Source: Gordonia alkanivorans NBRC 16433 (lineage in GTDB: Bacteria > Actinomycetota > Actinomycetes > Mycobacteriales > Mycobacteriaceae). Taken from it: a stretch of DNA of 64,000 bases. A program made the position numbers and the translations under genes. Below, one piece after another: positions 52,252 to 60,979 of the stretch. The DNA lies in NCBI RefSeq assembly GCF_000225505.1, contig NZ_BACI01000050.1, positions 186,001 to 250,000 on the forward strand, read 5' to 3'. A model generated the notes under the pieces. That model did no database searches, was not told the origin of the DNA, and worked only from the letters and a program-made list of their open reading frames with translations. How positions within the stretch are numbered: position 1 is the stretch's first letter; each line of letters begins with the position of its first letter.

Positions 52252-53055
52252 TCACTCCGGTAGCCACTGGGTCGGCGGGTCGGCGGCGAGGAACGACAGT
52301 ACGAGCGGGTTGAACAGTTCTGGTGCCTCCACCGGAACGATGTGCGTACCGGGCAGCACCGCGAACCGGGCGTTGGGCAGCGTCCGGACGATCTCCAGGG
52401 CGTGTTCCATCCGGACCAGCCCGCGGTCGGCGACCACCACGAGGACCGGCGCCCGGACGCCGGCGAAATCGGCGACCGCGTAGTCGGGTTCGGCGGCGAG
52501 CATTCGAAGCGTCTTGTCGTAGACGACCGAGAAGTGTTCGGGCCCATCGGGCGATGTCGCATCGTGGTGGGTGCGCAGGTATTCGACGGTGACGGGATTG
52601 CGGCTGAGCACCATGTCGGAGAACCGATCGGGTCGGCGCCCACGGGGGTTCAGGTAGCCACCCACGTACACGATCCGGTTGACGAGATCGGGCCGGTCCC
52701 GGGCGACGACGAGGGCGATCGCCGCACCGTCGGCCCACCCGACGATGTTCGCCGGCCGTCCGACGACCGTCTGGAGATAGGCGATCGTGCGCTCGGCGAT
52801 CGATGCACAGGTGAAATCGCTGGTGGTGTCGGGACTGTGGCCGTGACCGGGCCGCTCGGGCATGAACAGCAACAGTCCGGCGTCGAGGAAGTCGGGGACC
52901 TGCGCGCCCCAGGACGCGGCGGACGCGAAGATGCCGTGCAACAGGACGGTCGGGGTGCCCTGCGGGTCACCGGCGGAGAAATGCCAGAGCGTGGTCCCGG
53001 CGACGTCCACGTACGTTCCGCCGTCGACCTCGTCGCCGACGTGAACTGTGCGCAT
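52252..53055 (-). CDS. Alpha/beta-hydrolase-fold protein lacking the catalytic serine
   Basis: A 267-residue alpha/beta-hydrolase-fold protein. The oxyanion segment VLLHGIFASAASWGAQVP, acid Asp210 (VVVADRGL) and His238 (PGTHIVP) are present. The nucleophile elbow reads GWADG (106-110), so the central residue is Ala108 where related proteins have Ser (GWSDG). The codon is GCC. The protein is therefore predicted not to have ordinary serine-hydrolase activity and may bind a ligand or partner instead. ATG 53055 is chosen from the family start; the next gene upstream begins 187 bases away on the other strand. Confidence 0.85.
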   Translation of the reverse strand: MRTVHVGDEVDGGTYVDVAGTTLWHFSAGDPQGTPTVLLHGIFASAASWGAQVPDFLDAGLLLFMPERPGHGHSPDTTSDFTCASIAERTIAYLQTVVGRPANIVGWADGAAIALVVARDRPDLVNRIVYVGGYLNPRGRRPDRFSDMVLSRNPVTVEYLRTHHDATSPDGPEHFSVVYDKTLRMLAAEPDYAVADFAGVRAPVLVVVADRGLVRMEHALEIVRTLPNARFAVLPGTHIVPVEAPELFNPLVLSFLAADPPTQWLPE

Positions 53056-53242
53056 GGGCGTTCCTCGGGTTGGCGTGGACTCCTCCGCTCCGCCATGGTT
53101 GCAGACTTCGCCGTGGCGCGGGGAGACCTTCGGCAATCGAGACCATTGCTTCGCCGGACAAAGATGTACCCGGCAGGGGCATGGGATAGGTTGAACGCCG
53201 AGGCGATGGGGTGTTGTCCGGGGGTCATTCGGAGGGTGAAGT

Positions 53243-53731
53243 ATGTGCACGTCCTGGGCGCTCCAGGCATTTTCGCCTGTCCGGAGCCGTCGCAGCGTGA
53301 GCCTGCTGCTGGCGGGTCTGCTGTTGGCCGGGATCGTCTCGACCGGGGCGCTCACCGCCCCCGCAACCGCGGCGCCGGGTGATCCGCCACCACCGTTGAG
53401 CATGCGCGAACTCGGGTCGTCGCCGACCGTCTCGTTCCCCGGACAGCAGGGCGAGGTCAGCCTGTCGCTCGCGGTGCCGCCGGGGCTGATCCCCACCGAG
53501 ATCCGCGGGACCGCGCAGTTCCCGACCTTCGTCACCGGTGGCACCGTCGACGTGCTGCAGGAGGGGCGGCTGATCTCGCGCACCCCGATCGATGCCGCGG
53601 TGAACTCGCCGATCGCGTTGTCGCTGCGTGGGATTCGCGTCGAGCGCAACGCCGTCGACCTCGTCCTGCGGACCTACCTGCGTACCGCGGGCTCGCGTAC
53701 CCGTCCGCCGCCGGGGCCGTCGTCGTGCTGA
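53243..53731 (+). pseudogene. 5' remnant of a BcsB-like exported polysaccharide-synthesis protein
   Basis: The first 162 codons encode a signal peptide (RSVSLLLAGLLLAGIVSTGA) and the beginning of a domain like the BcsB-related proteins of actinobacterial exopolysaccharide loci (LSMRELGSSPTVSFPGQQ, then VDVLQEGRLISRTPI). Homology appears to stop near LRTYLRT; the last 15 residues are Pro/Arg-rich junk before TGA. Full proteins of this type exceed 500 residues. GGAGGG precedes ATG 53243 by six bases, so the fragment may still be expressed. The tail of another gene follows in a different frame. Confidence 0.65.
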
Positions 53732-54225
53732 TGGCCGCCGCGATCCCGGTGACCGCGATGGGGATGACTTCACCCAAGTACGCACCGCAGGAGTTCGCGG
53801 TGGGTTCGGTGGTCGATCCTCGACCGCAGTCGGTCGAGAAGAAGTACCTCGACGAACAGCGCGTCGTGCGGTCGTTCTCCACCGAACGGGCGTTGGCGAA
53901 GTACCTGGACTCGCTCGAACTGCCCGACGGGGCCGTCCTGTGCGACACCGTGTACGGCTTCGCGGTGGTCGCCCAGTCCGAGCGGCCGCGACAGTTCGTC
54001 ATCCCGTCGGACCGCGACTTCGCGCAGTTGCTGAACGACCCGGTCGGCGGCGGGGTGCAGTACTTCCTCACCGTTCCGGCCGAGGGGCGCGGGGTGTCGG
54101 ACGCCATCAACCAGCGCTACCCGACGATGTACGAGAACGGTGCCCAGATCGGGGTCCGCGTTCTCGAGGCCCCCAACGACGGTGCCGATCTGCCCGATTG
54201 GCGCGTCTACCGGATCACGGGCTGA
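53680..54225 (+). pseudogene. 3' remnant of a polytopic membrane glycosyltransferase
   Basis: In the frame one base behind the preceding fragment, reading enters in the middle of a membrane helix (YPSAAGAVVVLMAAAIPVTA from about 53698) and continues with a soluble C-terminal domain. Segments MGMTSPKYAPQEFAVGSVVD and ERPRQFVIPSDRDFAQLLND resemble, from memory, the tails of large actinobacterial GT39/83-like glycosyltransferases. The whole catalytic and transmembrane part is missing. GTG 53725 could restart translation. The coordinates of the left end are approximate. Confidence 0.6.
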
Positions 54226-54232
54226 GGTCCCC

Positions 54233-55393
54233 TCAGCCGGTCGGCTGAGGGACGTTGGCGCGCAACACATCCCATGCGGGGTCGCGCGGCCCGATGTCGT
54301 AGGTGCACTCGGAGGTGCGGGGGTCGGGGACGAAGGACCAGAGCAGGACGCCCGCGACACCGGCGTCCCGCCGGCGGGACATGGCGGCGTCGACGCGCCG
54401 GGCGCGGGTCCCCAGGGACAGGCACGAACCTGCTTCGATGCCGATCTCGTTGACCACCAACGGTTTACCGAGTCGTCGGGCCTGATCGATCCGGGTCGAC
54501 AGGTCGCTGCCCTGCGGTCCGGGGTCGGGGTCGTCGGTGGAGCTGTAGTCGTGGAAGTCGAGGACGTCGATCCCGTCGGAGCGAGCGACCTCGAGGTAAC
54601 CGTCGCCGGCGATCCCGCACTGGTCGCCACCCACGAGTCCGGAGAAGATCGGGCGCGAGTCGTCGAACGATCGCAGATGCGCGCCGGCCCGGTCGAAGAA
54701 CGAGCGCAACACGGCCGTGGCATCGCCGGGACACACGCGTCGCCGCCAGTCGCAGGATCTGCCGCAGACTCCGGGTTCGGGCTCGCCGACGAGCTCCCAT
54801 CCGACGATCGACGATTCGTCACGCCAGCGGGACACTGCGGTCTCGACCCATTGGGCATACGTCAGATGACCTCGGGAGGTCGTCGCGGAGGCACCCTTCG
54901 ACAGCCACCCGTCCACATAGAAGGCCCGCTCCTTGAACCTGCCGTCCTCGCAGTCCCCCGAGCCGCCGGCAAGGACCGGCAGCACCAGCTGTGCGTGGTG
55001 CTTCGCGGCTTCGAAGACCCGGTCCAGTGGTTCGAAGTTCAGCAGTCCCGTGTGTTTGTCGGAGGCGAAGGACGAGTAGAGGTCGAACCGCGTCAGGGCC
55101 CCGGGTGGCAACGCCGCGAAGTATGCATCGAGATCGACCTCGGCGCCGCAGCCGACGTTCACCGACCAGTCGGTGCCCAGCTGGTAGGCGTTGAAACCCA
55201 CCGGCCACCACGGTTTCCCGTCGAGGGTGAGGCCGTCCGAGGTCGCGCGCACGCGGGGACGAGTCGAGTCACCGGCGTGCGGTGCGGAATCGCGGTCGCC
55301 CCCGCTGAGACCGATGAGCAGGACGAACACGGTGACGATGAGCACGGTCGTCCCCGTGCGCACCGCCCGACCGAATGTTCGCCGGTGAATCAC
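54233..55393 (-). CDS. Membrane-anchored glycoside hydrolase, GH5/cellulase-like
   Basis: A 386-residue exported TIM-barrel glycosidase. A signal anchor (TTVLIVTVFVLLIGLSG) precedes a barrel with the acid/base glutamate in WELVGEPE and the nucleophile glutamate in VVNEIGI, the GH-clan-A arrangement. Paired cysteines (GVCGRSC, RRRVC, SECTYD) suggest disulfides outside the cell. Such enzymes are common in exopolysaccharide loci next to BcsB-like and glycosyltransferase genes, whose remnants lie just downstream, so it may be a surviving member of that locus. Substrate is not determined. Confidence 0.8.
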   Translation of the reverse strand: MIHRRTFGRAVRTGTTVLIVTVFVLLIGLSGGDRDSAPHAGDSTRPRVRATSDGLTLDGKPWWPVGFNAYQLGTDWSVNVGCGAEVDLDAYFAALPPGALTRFDLYSSFASDKHTGLLNFEPLDRVFEAAKHHAQLVLPVLAGGSGDCEDGRFKERAFYVDGWLSKGASATTSRGHLTYAQWVETAVSRWRDESSIVGWELVGEPEPGVCGRSCDWRRRVCPGDATAVLRSFFDRAGAHLRSFDDSRPIFSGLVGGDQCGIAGDGYLEVARSDGIDVLDFHDYSSTDDPDPGPQGSDLSTRIDQARRLGKPLVVNEIGIEAGSCLSLGTRARRVDAAMSRRRDAGVAGVLLWSFVPDPRTSECTYDIGPRDPAWDVLRANVPQPTG

Positions 55394-55414
55394 AGATGCA
55401 GGCTACTCGTGCCC

Positions 55415-55420
55415 TACGGT
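55415..55420 (+). promoter_or_regulatory. Leaderless-type -10 element
   Basis: TACGGT, six bases (GGCCGT) before ATG 55427. Confidence 0.6.
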
Positions 55421-55426
55421 GGCCGT

Positions 55427-55972
55427 ATGAGCGCGGGAGGCTTCAGGAAGACAACGGCGCGAATCTGTGCTCTGGCCGGAGTGGGAGGTGTCTCGACCAC
55501 GTTGTTCCTGGCGGGTTGCAGTGCGGAATCCGGCGAGGCCGGCGAGTCGGTCGGCGCGACGTCGACGACCACTCAGGTGAGTACGGATTCTGCCCCCACG
55601 TCCACCATCACGACAGGTCCGGGACCCGCGAGTAGGTCGACCACTCCGACGGTGGTCTATCGGCCGCCGTTCATCGACCACGTCGAGTGGACGGAGACGG
55701 AAGTGGGACCGAGCCTCTCCGTCTTCCCGACGACCTCGGGTCGGTACACGCAGGACCCGGCGGCGATGGCCGCGGCCTGGCGTGAGGTCGTCGGACTCGA
55801 CGCGAACGCCGACACCCCCGGCATGCAGGCACAGTTCGACTGTCACTGGCGGTTCGCGCGGATCATCGAACCGGAGAAGCCGAGCTGGAACCTGGAACCC
55901 GGACGGCCCGTCGTCCCCGAGGAGGACATGATCGGCGCCCGATGCAATCCGGGATTCGCCGAGGAGTACTAG
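55427..55972 (+). CDS. DUF2599 domain lipoprotein
   Basis: A 181-residue lipoprotein. The signal peptide ends at FLAGC with Cys31, then comes a Thr/Ser-rich linker (about 35-80), then a DUF2599 domain: HVEWTETEVGPSLSVFPTTS, DTPGMQAQFDCHWRFA and SWNLEPGRPVV. Two cysteines in the domain (FDCHW and ARCNPG) probably pair. Function unknown. It is divergent from the glycoside hydrolase (33-base gap). Its TAG shares a CTAG with the stop of the convergent zinc permease gene. Confidence 0.85.
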   Translation: MSAGGFRKTTARICALAGVGGVSTTLFLAGCSAESGEAGESVGATSTTTQVSTDSAPTSTITTGPGPASRSTTPTVVYRPPFIDHVEWTETEVGPSLSVFPTTSGRYTQDPAAMAAAWREVVGLDANADTPGMQAQFDCHWRFARIIEPEKPSWNLEPGRPVVPEEDMIGARCNPGFAEEY

Positions 55973-56838
55973 CGCGTCGTGTGCACGCGGCGCGAGCCGA
56001 TGATGCGGCAGACCACGTAGATCACGAACGAGATGATCGTGACGAACACCGAGACCGGGAGTTTCGGCGCGAGCGACATCAACAAGCCGCCGACCGCGGC
56101 GACCTCGGCGAAGACGACCGACAGCACCAGCGCCCGCATCGGGTTGGCCGTCACCCGTGCAGCGGCGGCACCCGGGGTGATCAGCAACGACATCACCAGC
56201 AGCGCGCCGATGATCTGGACGCCCTGGGCGGCCGCGAGTCCCATGATGATCGCGAAGACGACGGACAGCGTCCGGACGGGCACGCCGTGCGCTTGTGCGA
56301 CGCGCGGATCGGTCGACGCGAACAGCAGCGGCCGGTAGATCACCGCGAGCACCGCGACGACGATGGCCGTCGTGATCGTGATCGCGACCAGGCCGTTCAG
56401 TCCGACGCTCACGACCTGTCCGGTCAGCAGCGCGAAACCGGTGCCGATCCGGCCGTAGAGGGCCAGGAACAGGACACCGATGCCCAGGCCGAACGCCATC
56501 ACGACACCGATCACCGAATCGCGTTCCCGGGCCTTGTTGCCGAGGATGCCGAAGACCGCCGCGGCGAGGACTGCGCCGATGACACCGCCGAGGTTCACGC
56601 TGACGCCGGCGAGCAACGCCGCGGCCGCGCCCGTCACCGACAGCTCACTGCAGCCGTGGACCGCGAACGACATCTGCCGGGCGACGATCAACGGCCCGAG
56701 CAGTCCGCCCACCAGGCCGAGCAGGACCATCGCGAGCAGCGCCTGCTGCATGAAGTCGTAGCCGAGCAGGTCGATGGTCGTCGAGAAGTCCCAGAGGTCG
56801 CTGAACTGACGTTCGGCGGCCAGCGGAGTCACGCTCAT
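55969..56838 (-). CDS. Zinc/manganese-type ABC transporter permease
   Basis: Membrane subunit of a cluster 9 metal importer (ZnuB/MntB family), 289 residues with about eight helices. FMQQALLAMVLLGLVGGLLG and LIVARQMSFAVHGCSELSVT are family marks. ATG 56838 overlaps the ATPase stop as ATGA. With the His-rich binding protein two genes upstream, zinc is the most likely substrate. The stop shares CTAG with the convergent DUF2599 gene. Confidence 0.92.
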   Translation of the reverse strand: MSVTPLAAERQFSDLWDFSTTIDLLGYDFMQQALLAMVLLGLVGGLLGPLIVARQMSFAVHGCSELSVTGAAAALLAGVSVNLGGVIGAVLAAAVFGILGNKARERDSVIGVVMAFGLGIGVLFLALYGRIGTGFALLTGQVVSVGLNGLVAITITTAIVVAVLAVIYRPLLFASTDPRVAQAHGVPVRTLSVVFAIIMGLAAAQGVQIIGALLVMSLLITPGAAAARVTANPMRALVLSVVFAEVAAVGGLLMSLAPKLPVSVFVTIISFVIYVVCRIIGSRRVHTTR

Positions 56839-57647
56839 AGGGGCTGACTCCCGGTTTCGGCGATGTCGACGCAGTGGTGTGCATCCTCGCCGCCGATCAC
56901 GACGAGGCGACCGTTGACCCGGAGCACCTCGACGTCGCTGCCGTACAGCTCGCTGAGCGTCTCCGTGGTCATCACCTCGTCGGGTGTGCCGACGCGGAAC
57001 CGTCCGCCGACCAGATAGAGCACGCGGTCGACGTAGGGGAGGATCGGGTTGATCTCGTGCGTGACGAACACGACCGCCGTTCCCGCCTGCTTGCGGCGCT
57101 GGTCGATGAGGTCGACGACCACCTGCTGGTTGGTCGGGTCGAGGCTCGCCAGCGGTTCGTCGCACAGCAGGAGGTCGGGATCGCTCACGACCGCCTGGGC
57201 CACGCGCAGCCGCTGCTGTTCGCCTCCGGAGAGGACACCGAGCGGGGCGTCGGCGTAGGGGAGCGAGTCCACCGCGGCGAGTGCCTGGTCGACGAGGTCG
57301 CGGCGGCGGGACCGCCCGCGCAGTCCGAGTCCCCACCGGTTGCCGTCGACGCCGAAACCGACCAGGTCCCGGCCCCGGAGGGCCATCGGGTCGCCCTCGT
57401 CGGCGTGCTGCTGCGGGATGTAGCCGATCTTGTCGGTGGTCGTGACGGTGCCGCGGTCGAGTGAGTACTGACGTAACAGGACGCGCAGGAACGAGGTCTT
57501 CCCGGACCCGTTGGGGCCGAGCACGGCGACGAACTCACCCGGTCGGATCGTCAGGTCGAGGTCGTCCCAGAGCACGCGGTCGCCGAAGCCGAGTCGCGCA
57601 CCCGAGAACGTGACCACCGGGTCGGTTCCCGCCGTCATCGCGGTCAC
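56835..57647 (-). CDS. Zinc-type ABC transporter ATP-binding protein
   Basis: ATPase subunit of the same importer, 270 residues. Walker A GPNGSGKTS, signature LSGGEQQRLRVAQA, Walker B LLLCDEPLASLD and the switch histidine in FVTHE are intact. The start is GTG 57647, overlapping the TGA of the binding-protein gene as GTGA; the end overlaps the permease start. All three genes are thus translationally coupled. Confidence 0.93.
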   Translation of the reverse strand: MTAMTAGTDPVVTFSGARLGFGDRVLWDDLDLTIRPGEFVAVLGPNGSGKTSFLRVLLRQYSLDRGTVTTTDKIGYIPQQHADEGDPMALRGRDLVGFGVDGNRWGLGLRGRSRRRDLVDQALAAVDSLPYADAPLGVLSGGEQQRLRVAQAVVSDPDLLLCDEPLASLDPTNQQVVVDLIDQRRKQAGTAVVFVTHEINPILPYVDRVLYLVGGRFRVGTPDEVMTTETLSELYGSDVEVLRVNGRLVVIGGEDAHHCVDIAETGSQPL

Positions 57648-58612
57648 CCCTTCTCGGCGTCGAGGGCTGTCGCGAGCGCGTCGATCTGTGCGCGCTGCCA
57701 GACGAGGTAGTCGGTGACGCCGTCCGGGAGGGTCTCGGTGAACTCGACCACGGGCACCTTCGCGGACTTCGCGACGTCGAGCATCGCCTGGGTCACCGGG
57801 TCGACGGCCTGGACGTTGTAGATCAGGACGGCGGCGCCGCGGGAGGCGAGCAGATCCTGCATGGCCGCGCGGTCCGCGGCGGACGGCGACTGGCCCTCCT
57901 CGACGGCCTGGGTGAACCCGGCCGGAGCCGCGTCGATCAGGCCGGCCTCGGTGAGCAGGTACCCCGCGAGCGGTTCGGTCTGGGCCACCTTCGTGCCGTC
58001 GTGCGCCTTGCGGATGCTGGCGACCTCGGCTCGCAGTTCGTCGATGCCGGTGGTGAAGGTCTCGGCGTTCGCGCGGTAGGTCCCCGCGTTCTCCGGGTCC
58101 TGCTCGGCGAGGGCGTCGGCGACCTTGTCGGCGACCTCCGCGACGACGGGCAGGTCGTAGAAGACGTGCTCGTTCTCGTCGCCGTGGTCGTGATCGGCGT
58201 GATCCGCGTGGTCGTCTGCGCTCTGTCCGTCGGCATCGTGATCGTGCGCGTCATGGTCGTCGCTGCGGGTGAGGGCGTAGGCGTCGACGACGGTCGCGCC
58301 CGAGGACTTCGCGGCCTGCTCCATGTAGGCGTCGTAGTGGCCGCCGTTCATGACGAGGATGTCGGCGTCGGCGATCGTCGCGGTGTCGGCGGCGGACGGC
58401 TCGAACTCGTGGGGGTCGCCCTCGGTGCTGGTGTAGACGGAGGCGACGGTCGCCTTGTCGCCGGCGACGGCCGAGGCGACCGCGCCCCAGACGTTGGTCG
58501 ACGTGACCACGGTCGGGGTGCCGTCACCGTTTCCGGAGTCGCTCGAGCAGCCGGCCAGCACCAGCGCGGCGGCGGACAGGACTCCGGCCGCGGCGAGAAG
58601 CGTTTTCCTCAT
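57644..58612 (-). CDS. Zinc-binding lipoprotein of an ABC importer (ZnuA-like)
   Basis: Cluster A-I metal-binding protein, 322 residues. The signal peptide ends at VLAGC (Cys22). Metal ligands expected of the family are His68 in GDPHEFEPS and His149 in EHVFYDLP. A His/Asp-rich loop at 120-149 is the usual mark of zinc rather than manganese specificity. AAAGGG four bases from ATG 58612 is the ribosome-binding site. It heads the operon, and a Zur-like half palindrome lies just upstream. Confidence 0.92.
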   Translation of the reverse strand: MRKTLLAAAGVLSAAALVLAGCSSDSGNGDGTPTVVTSTNVWGAVASAVAGDKATVASVYTSTEGDPHEFEPSAADTATIADADILVMNGGHYDAYMEQAAKSSGATVVDAYALTRSDDHDAHDHDADGQSADDHADHADHDHGDENEHVFYDLPVVAEVADKVADALAEQDPENAGTYRANAETFTTGIDELRAEVASIRKAHDGTKVAQTEPLAGYLLTEAGLIDAAPAGFTQAVEEGQSPSAADRAAMQDLLASRGAAVLIYNVQAVDPVTQAMLDVAKSAKVPVVEFTETLPDGVTDYLVWQRAQIDALATALDAEKG

Positions 58613-58625
58613 GACACCCTTTACG

Positions 58626-58645
58626 CAAATGACAATCGTTACCGA
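58626..58645 (-). promoter_or_regulatory. Candidate Zur box upstream of the zinc importer
   Basis: The minus strand carries TAACGATTGTCATT. The right half matches the ATTNTCA half-site of actinobacterial Zur boxes, while the left half is degenerate. It lies 14-33 bases before the start codon. Confidence 0.4.
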
Positions 58646-58747
58646 AAACAGTGTAGGGGATGGCCGGGCCCGACGCGAAGCCGCGGGAGAACTGCGGTGT
58701 GCGCTGGTCGACGCGGAGGGCGCGCGCCACCGTCTGCGCCATTTCTC

Positions 58748-58753
58748 TAAGGT
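58748..58753 (+). promoter_or_regulatory. Leaderless-type -10 element for mshA
   Basis: TAAGGT, seven bases (GGAGACC) before ATG 58761. The spacer includes GGAG, so ordinary initiation is also possible. Confidence 0.5.
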
Positions 58754-58760
58754 GGAGACC

Positions 58761-60125
58761 ATGACCTCCAGCCCGTTGCCGCGGCGTGTTGCGCTGATCT
58801 CCGTGCACACCTCGCCGTTGGCGCAGCCGGGTACCGGCGACGCGGGCGGGATGAACGTCTACGTCTGGCAGACGGCGATCCGGCTGGCCCGACGCGGCAT
58901 CGAGGTCGAGATCTTCACCCGGGCGACCTCGTCGTCCGACGCGCCGTCGGTCGCGGCCGCGCCGGGGGTCACCGTCCGCCACGTGATCGCCGGGCCTTTC
59001 GAGGGTCTCGACAAGCGAGACCTCCCCGCCCAGCTCTGCGCGTTCACCGCGGGAGTGCTGCGCGCCGAGGCGGCGCAGGCGCCGGGCCACTACGACGTGA
59101 TCCACTCGCACTACTGGTTGTCGGGGCAGGTCGGCTGGCTGGCGCGCGACCGCTGGGGCGTGCCGCTGGTGCACACCGCCCACACTCTCGCCGCGGTCAA
59201 GAACGCCGCCCTCGCAGAGGGTGACACCGCCGAGCCGCAACTGCGCGTCATCGGCGAGCAGCAGGTGGTGGGCGAGGCCGACCGGCTGGTCGCGAACACC
59301 GAAACCGAAGCGGCAGAACTTCTCTCGATGTACGACGCGGACGCCGACCGCATCGACGTGGTCACGCCGGGCGCCGACCTCGAGTGCTACACGCCCGGCT
59401 CGTCGGCCGAGGCCAGGTCGGTCCTCGGCCTCGATCCCGACGAGACGATCGTGACGTTCGTGGGACGGATCCAGCCGCTCAAGGCTCCCGATCTCCTGGT
59501 CGCCGCGATCGCGCCGCTGATCAAAGAAGTCGGGTCCGGGCGGAAGCTGCGACTCCTGATCGTCGGCGGGCCGTCGGGTTCCGGACTGCAACGCCCCACC
59601 GCGCTCATGGATCAGGTAGCCGAACTGGGGATCTCCGAGTCCGTCACCTTCCTCCCGCCGCAGCCGTCGGATCGGCTCGTCCAGGTGTACCGCGCGTCGG
59701 ACCTGGTCGCGGTGCCCAGTCATTCCGAGAGTTTCGGTCTCGTGGCCATCGAGGCGCAGGCCTGCGGGACGCCGGTCATCGCCGCCGATGTCGGTGGTCT
59801 CGGCGTCGCCGTCGACGACGGACGCACCGGTGTGCTGGTCAATGGTCATGTGCCCGGCGACTGGACGAATGCACTGGAAAAGCTTCTGGCGCAACCCGAT
59901 CGGCTGGCCGAACTCGGCCGCAACGCCCGACGCCACGCCGAGAAGTTCTCCTGGGAGCACACGGTGGACCAGCTGATCGAGAGCTACCGCTGGGCGATGG
60001 AGTCCTTCGCCGCTCAGACCGATGCCGCCCACCGAGACGCCGAGCAGGCGGCGGCACAGACACCGGGCGGCCCCGCCCGGGCTCGCCGGCGCTGGCGTCG
60101 GCGGCGCAATCGGGTGACCGTCTGA
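58761..60125 (+). CDS. mshA: D-inositol-3-phosphate glycosyltransferase MshA
   Basis: First enzyme of mycothiol synthesis: transfers GlcNAc from UDP-GlcNAc to inositol 3-phosphate. GT4 family, 454 residues. The N-terminal [19 protein letters not shown] loop, [13 protein letters not shown], and the EX7E motif in [18 protein letters not shown] are diagnostic. The C-terminal tail is Arg-rich and variable. It is divergent from the zinc operon and followed by a YbjN gene, the same order as Rv0486-Rv0487. Mycothiol is the main thiol of these bacteria, which links it to cysS and cysNC in thiol metabolism. Confidence 0.95.
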   Translation: MTSSPLPRRVALISVHTSPLAQPGTGDAGGMNVYVWQTAIRLARRGIEVEIFTRATSSSDAPSVAAAPGVTVRHVIAGPFEGLDKRDLPAQLCAFTAGVLRAEAAQAPGHYDVIHSHYWLSGQVGWLARDRWGVPLVHTAHTLAAVKNAALAEGDTAEPQLRVIGEQQVVGEADRLVANTETEAAELLSMYDADADRIDVVTPGADLECYTPGSSAEARSVLGLDPDETIVTFVGRIQPLKAPDLLVAAIAPLIKEVGSGRKLRLLIVGGPSGSGLQRPTALMDQVAELGISESVTFLPPQPSDRLVQVYRASDLVAVPSHSESFGLVAIEAQACGTPVIAADVGGLGVAVDDGRTGVLVNGHVPGDWTNALEKLLAQPDRLAELGRNARRHAEKFSWEHTVDQLIESYRWAMESFAAQTDAAHRDAEQAAAQTPGGPARARRRWRRRRNRVTV

Positions 60126-60162
60126 GGGTCTCGCAGTACCCGTTCCCCACCGAGAGGATGTC

Positions 60163-60771
60163 GTGAGTCGCACCGAGGTCGTCGACCTGCTCGAGAAGAC
60201 ACTGACCGAGAACGAGATCGCCTACTCGCGTAAGAGCGGTGGTGGAGCCGACGTCGACCACGTCATCCTGGAACTCCCGGGCGAGCAGAAGCTCAAGACG
60301 ACGGTCCTGCTCACCGCCAGCGAACACGGGGTCAGGGTCGAGGCCTTCGTGTGCCGCCGACCCGACGAGAACCACGCGGGCGTCTACAAATACCTGCTCA
60401 AGCGGAACCGTCGGCTGTTCGGCGTCGCCTACACCATCGACAACACCGGCGACATCTACCTCGTCGGCCGGATCTCGGCCGACGCACTCGGCTCCGACGA
60501 ACTCGACCGCGTCCTCGGGCAGGTACTGGAGGCCGCCGACGGCGACTTCAACACCCTGCTCGAACTCGGCTTCCTCTCCTCGATCCAGCGCGAGTGGGCC
60601 TGGCGCGTGTCGCGCGGTGAATCCCTGCGGAACCTCCTGGCCTTCGAGCACCTCATCGACAAGGAGGCGCTGCCCGAGGCCGGCGCCCCGCTCGAAGGAC
60701 GTTACGTCCCAGGCGAGTCCGTCGTCGAGGGCGCACAGACCTCCAGCGACGAGCCTGCGTCCGACGACTGA
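60163..60771 (+). CDS. YbjN domain protein (Rv0487-type)
   Basis: A 202-residue cytosolic protein with a YbjN/DUF1790 fold, related in shape to type III secretion chaperones but of unknown function. Landmarks are VILELPGEQKLKTTVLLTAS, RRPDENHAGVYKYLLKRN and FGVAYTIDNTGDIYLVGRI. The C-terminus is acidic and Ser-rich. GTG 60163 follows GAGAGGA. It lies 37 bases after mshA on the same strand, an association also seen in mycobacteria. Confidence 0.85.
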   Translation: MSRTEVVDLLEKTLTENEIAYSRKSGGGADVDHVILELPGEQKLKTTVLLTASEHGVRVEAFVCRRPDENHAGVYKYLLKRNRRLFGVAYTIDNTGDIYLVGRISADALGSDELDRVLGQVLEAADGDFNTLLELGFLSSIQREWAWRVSRGESLRNLLAFEHLIDKEALPEAGAPLEGRYVPGESVVEGAQTSSDEPASDD

Positions 60772-60979
60772 GAAACGCTCCCGACCAACCGCCCTGGGCA
60801 GCTGCTCGCAGACATATATCGTCGGTGGCCGCGATCTGGGGTCGATTCGAGGGGCGGTTCTTGTAGGTGGTGTCCCACCGGGCCGGGGGAGTTTGATTGG
60901 ATGGAGAGGTCCAGGTCACACCGCGGCAACGATTGTTGATACGGTGTGCGGGCAGAACCGACCCATCACCGGAGGTGCC

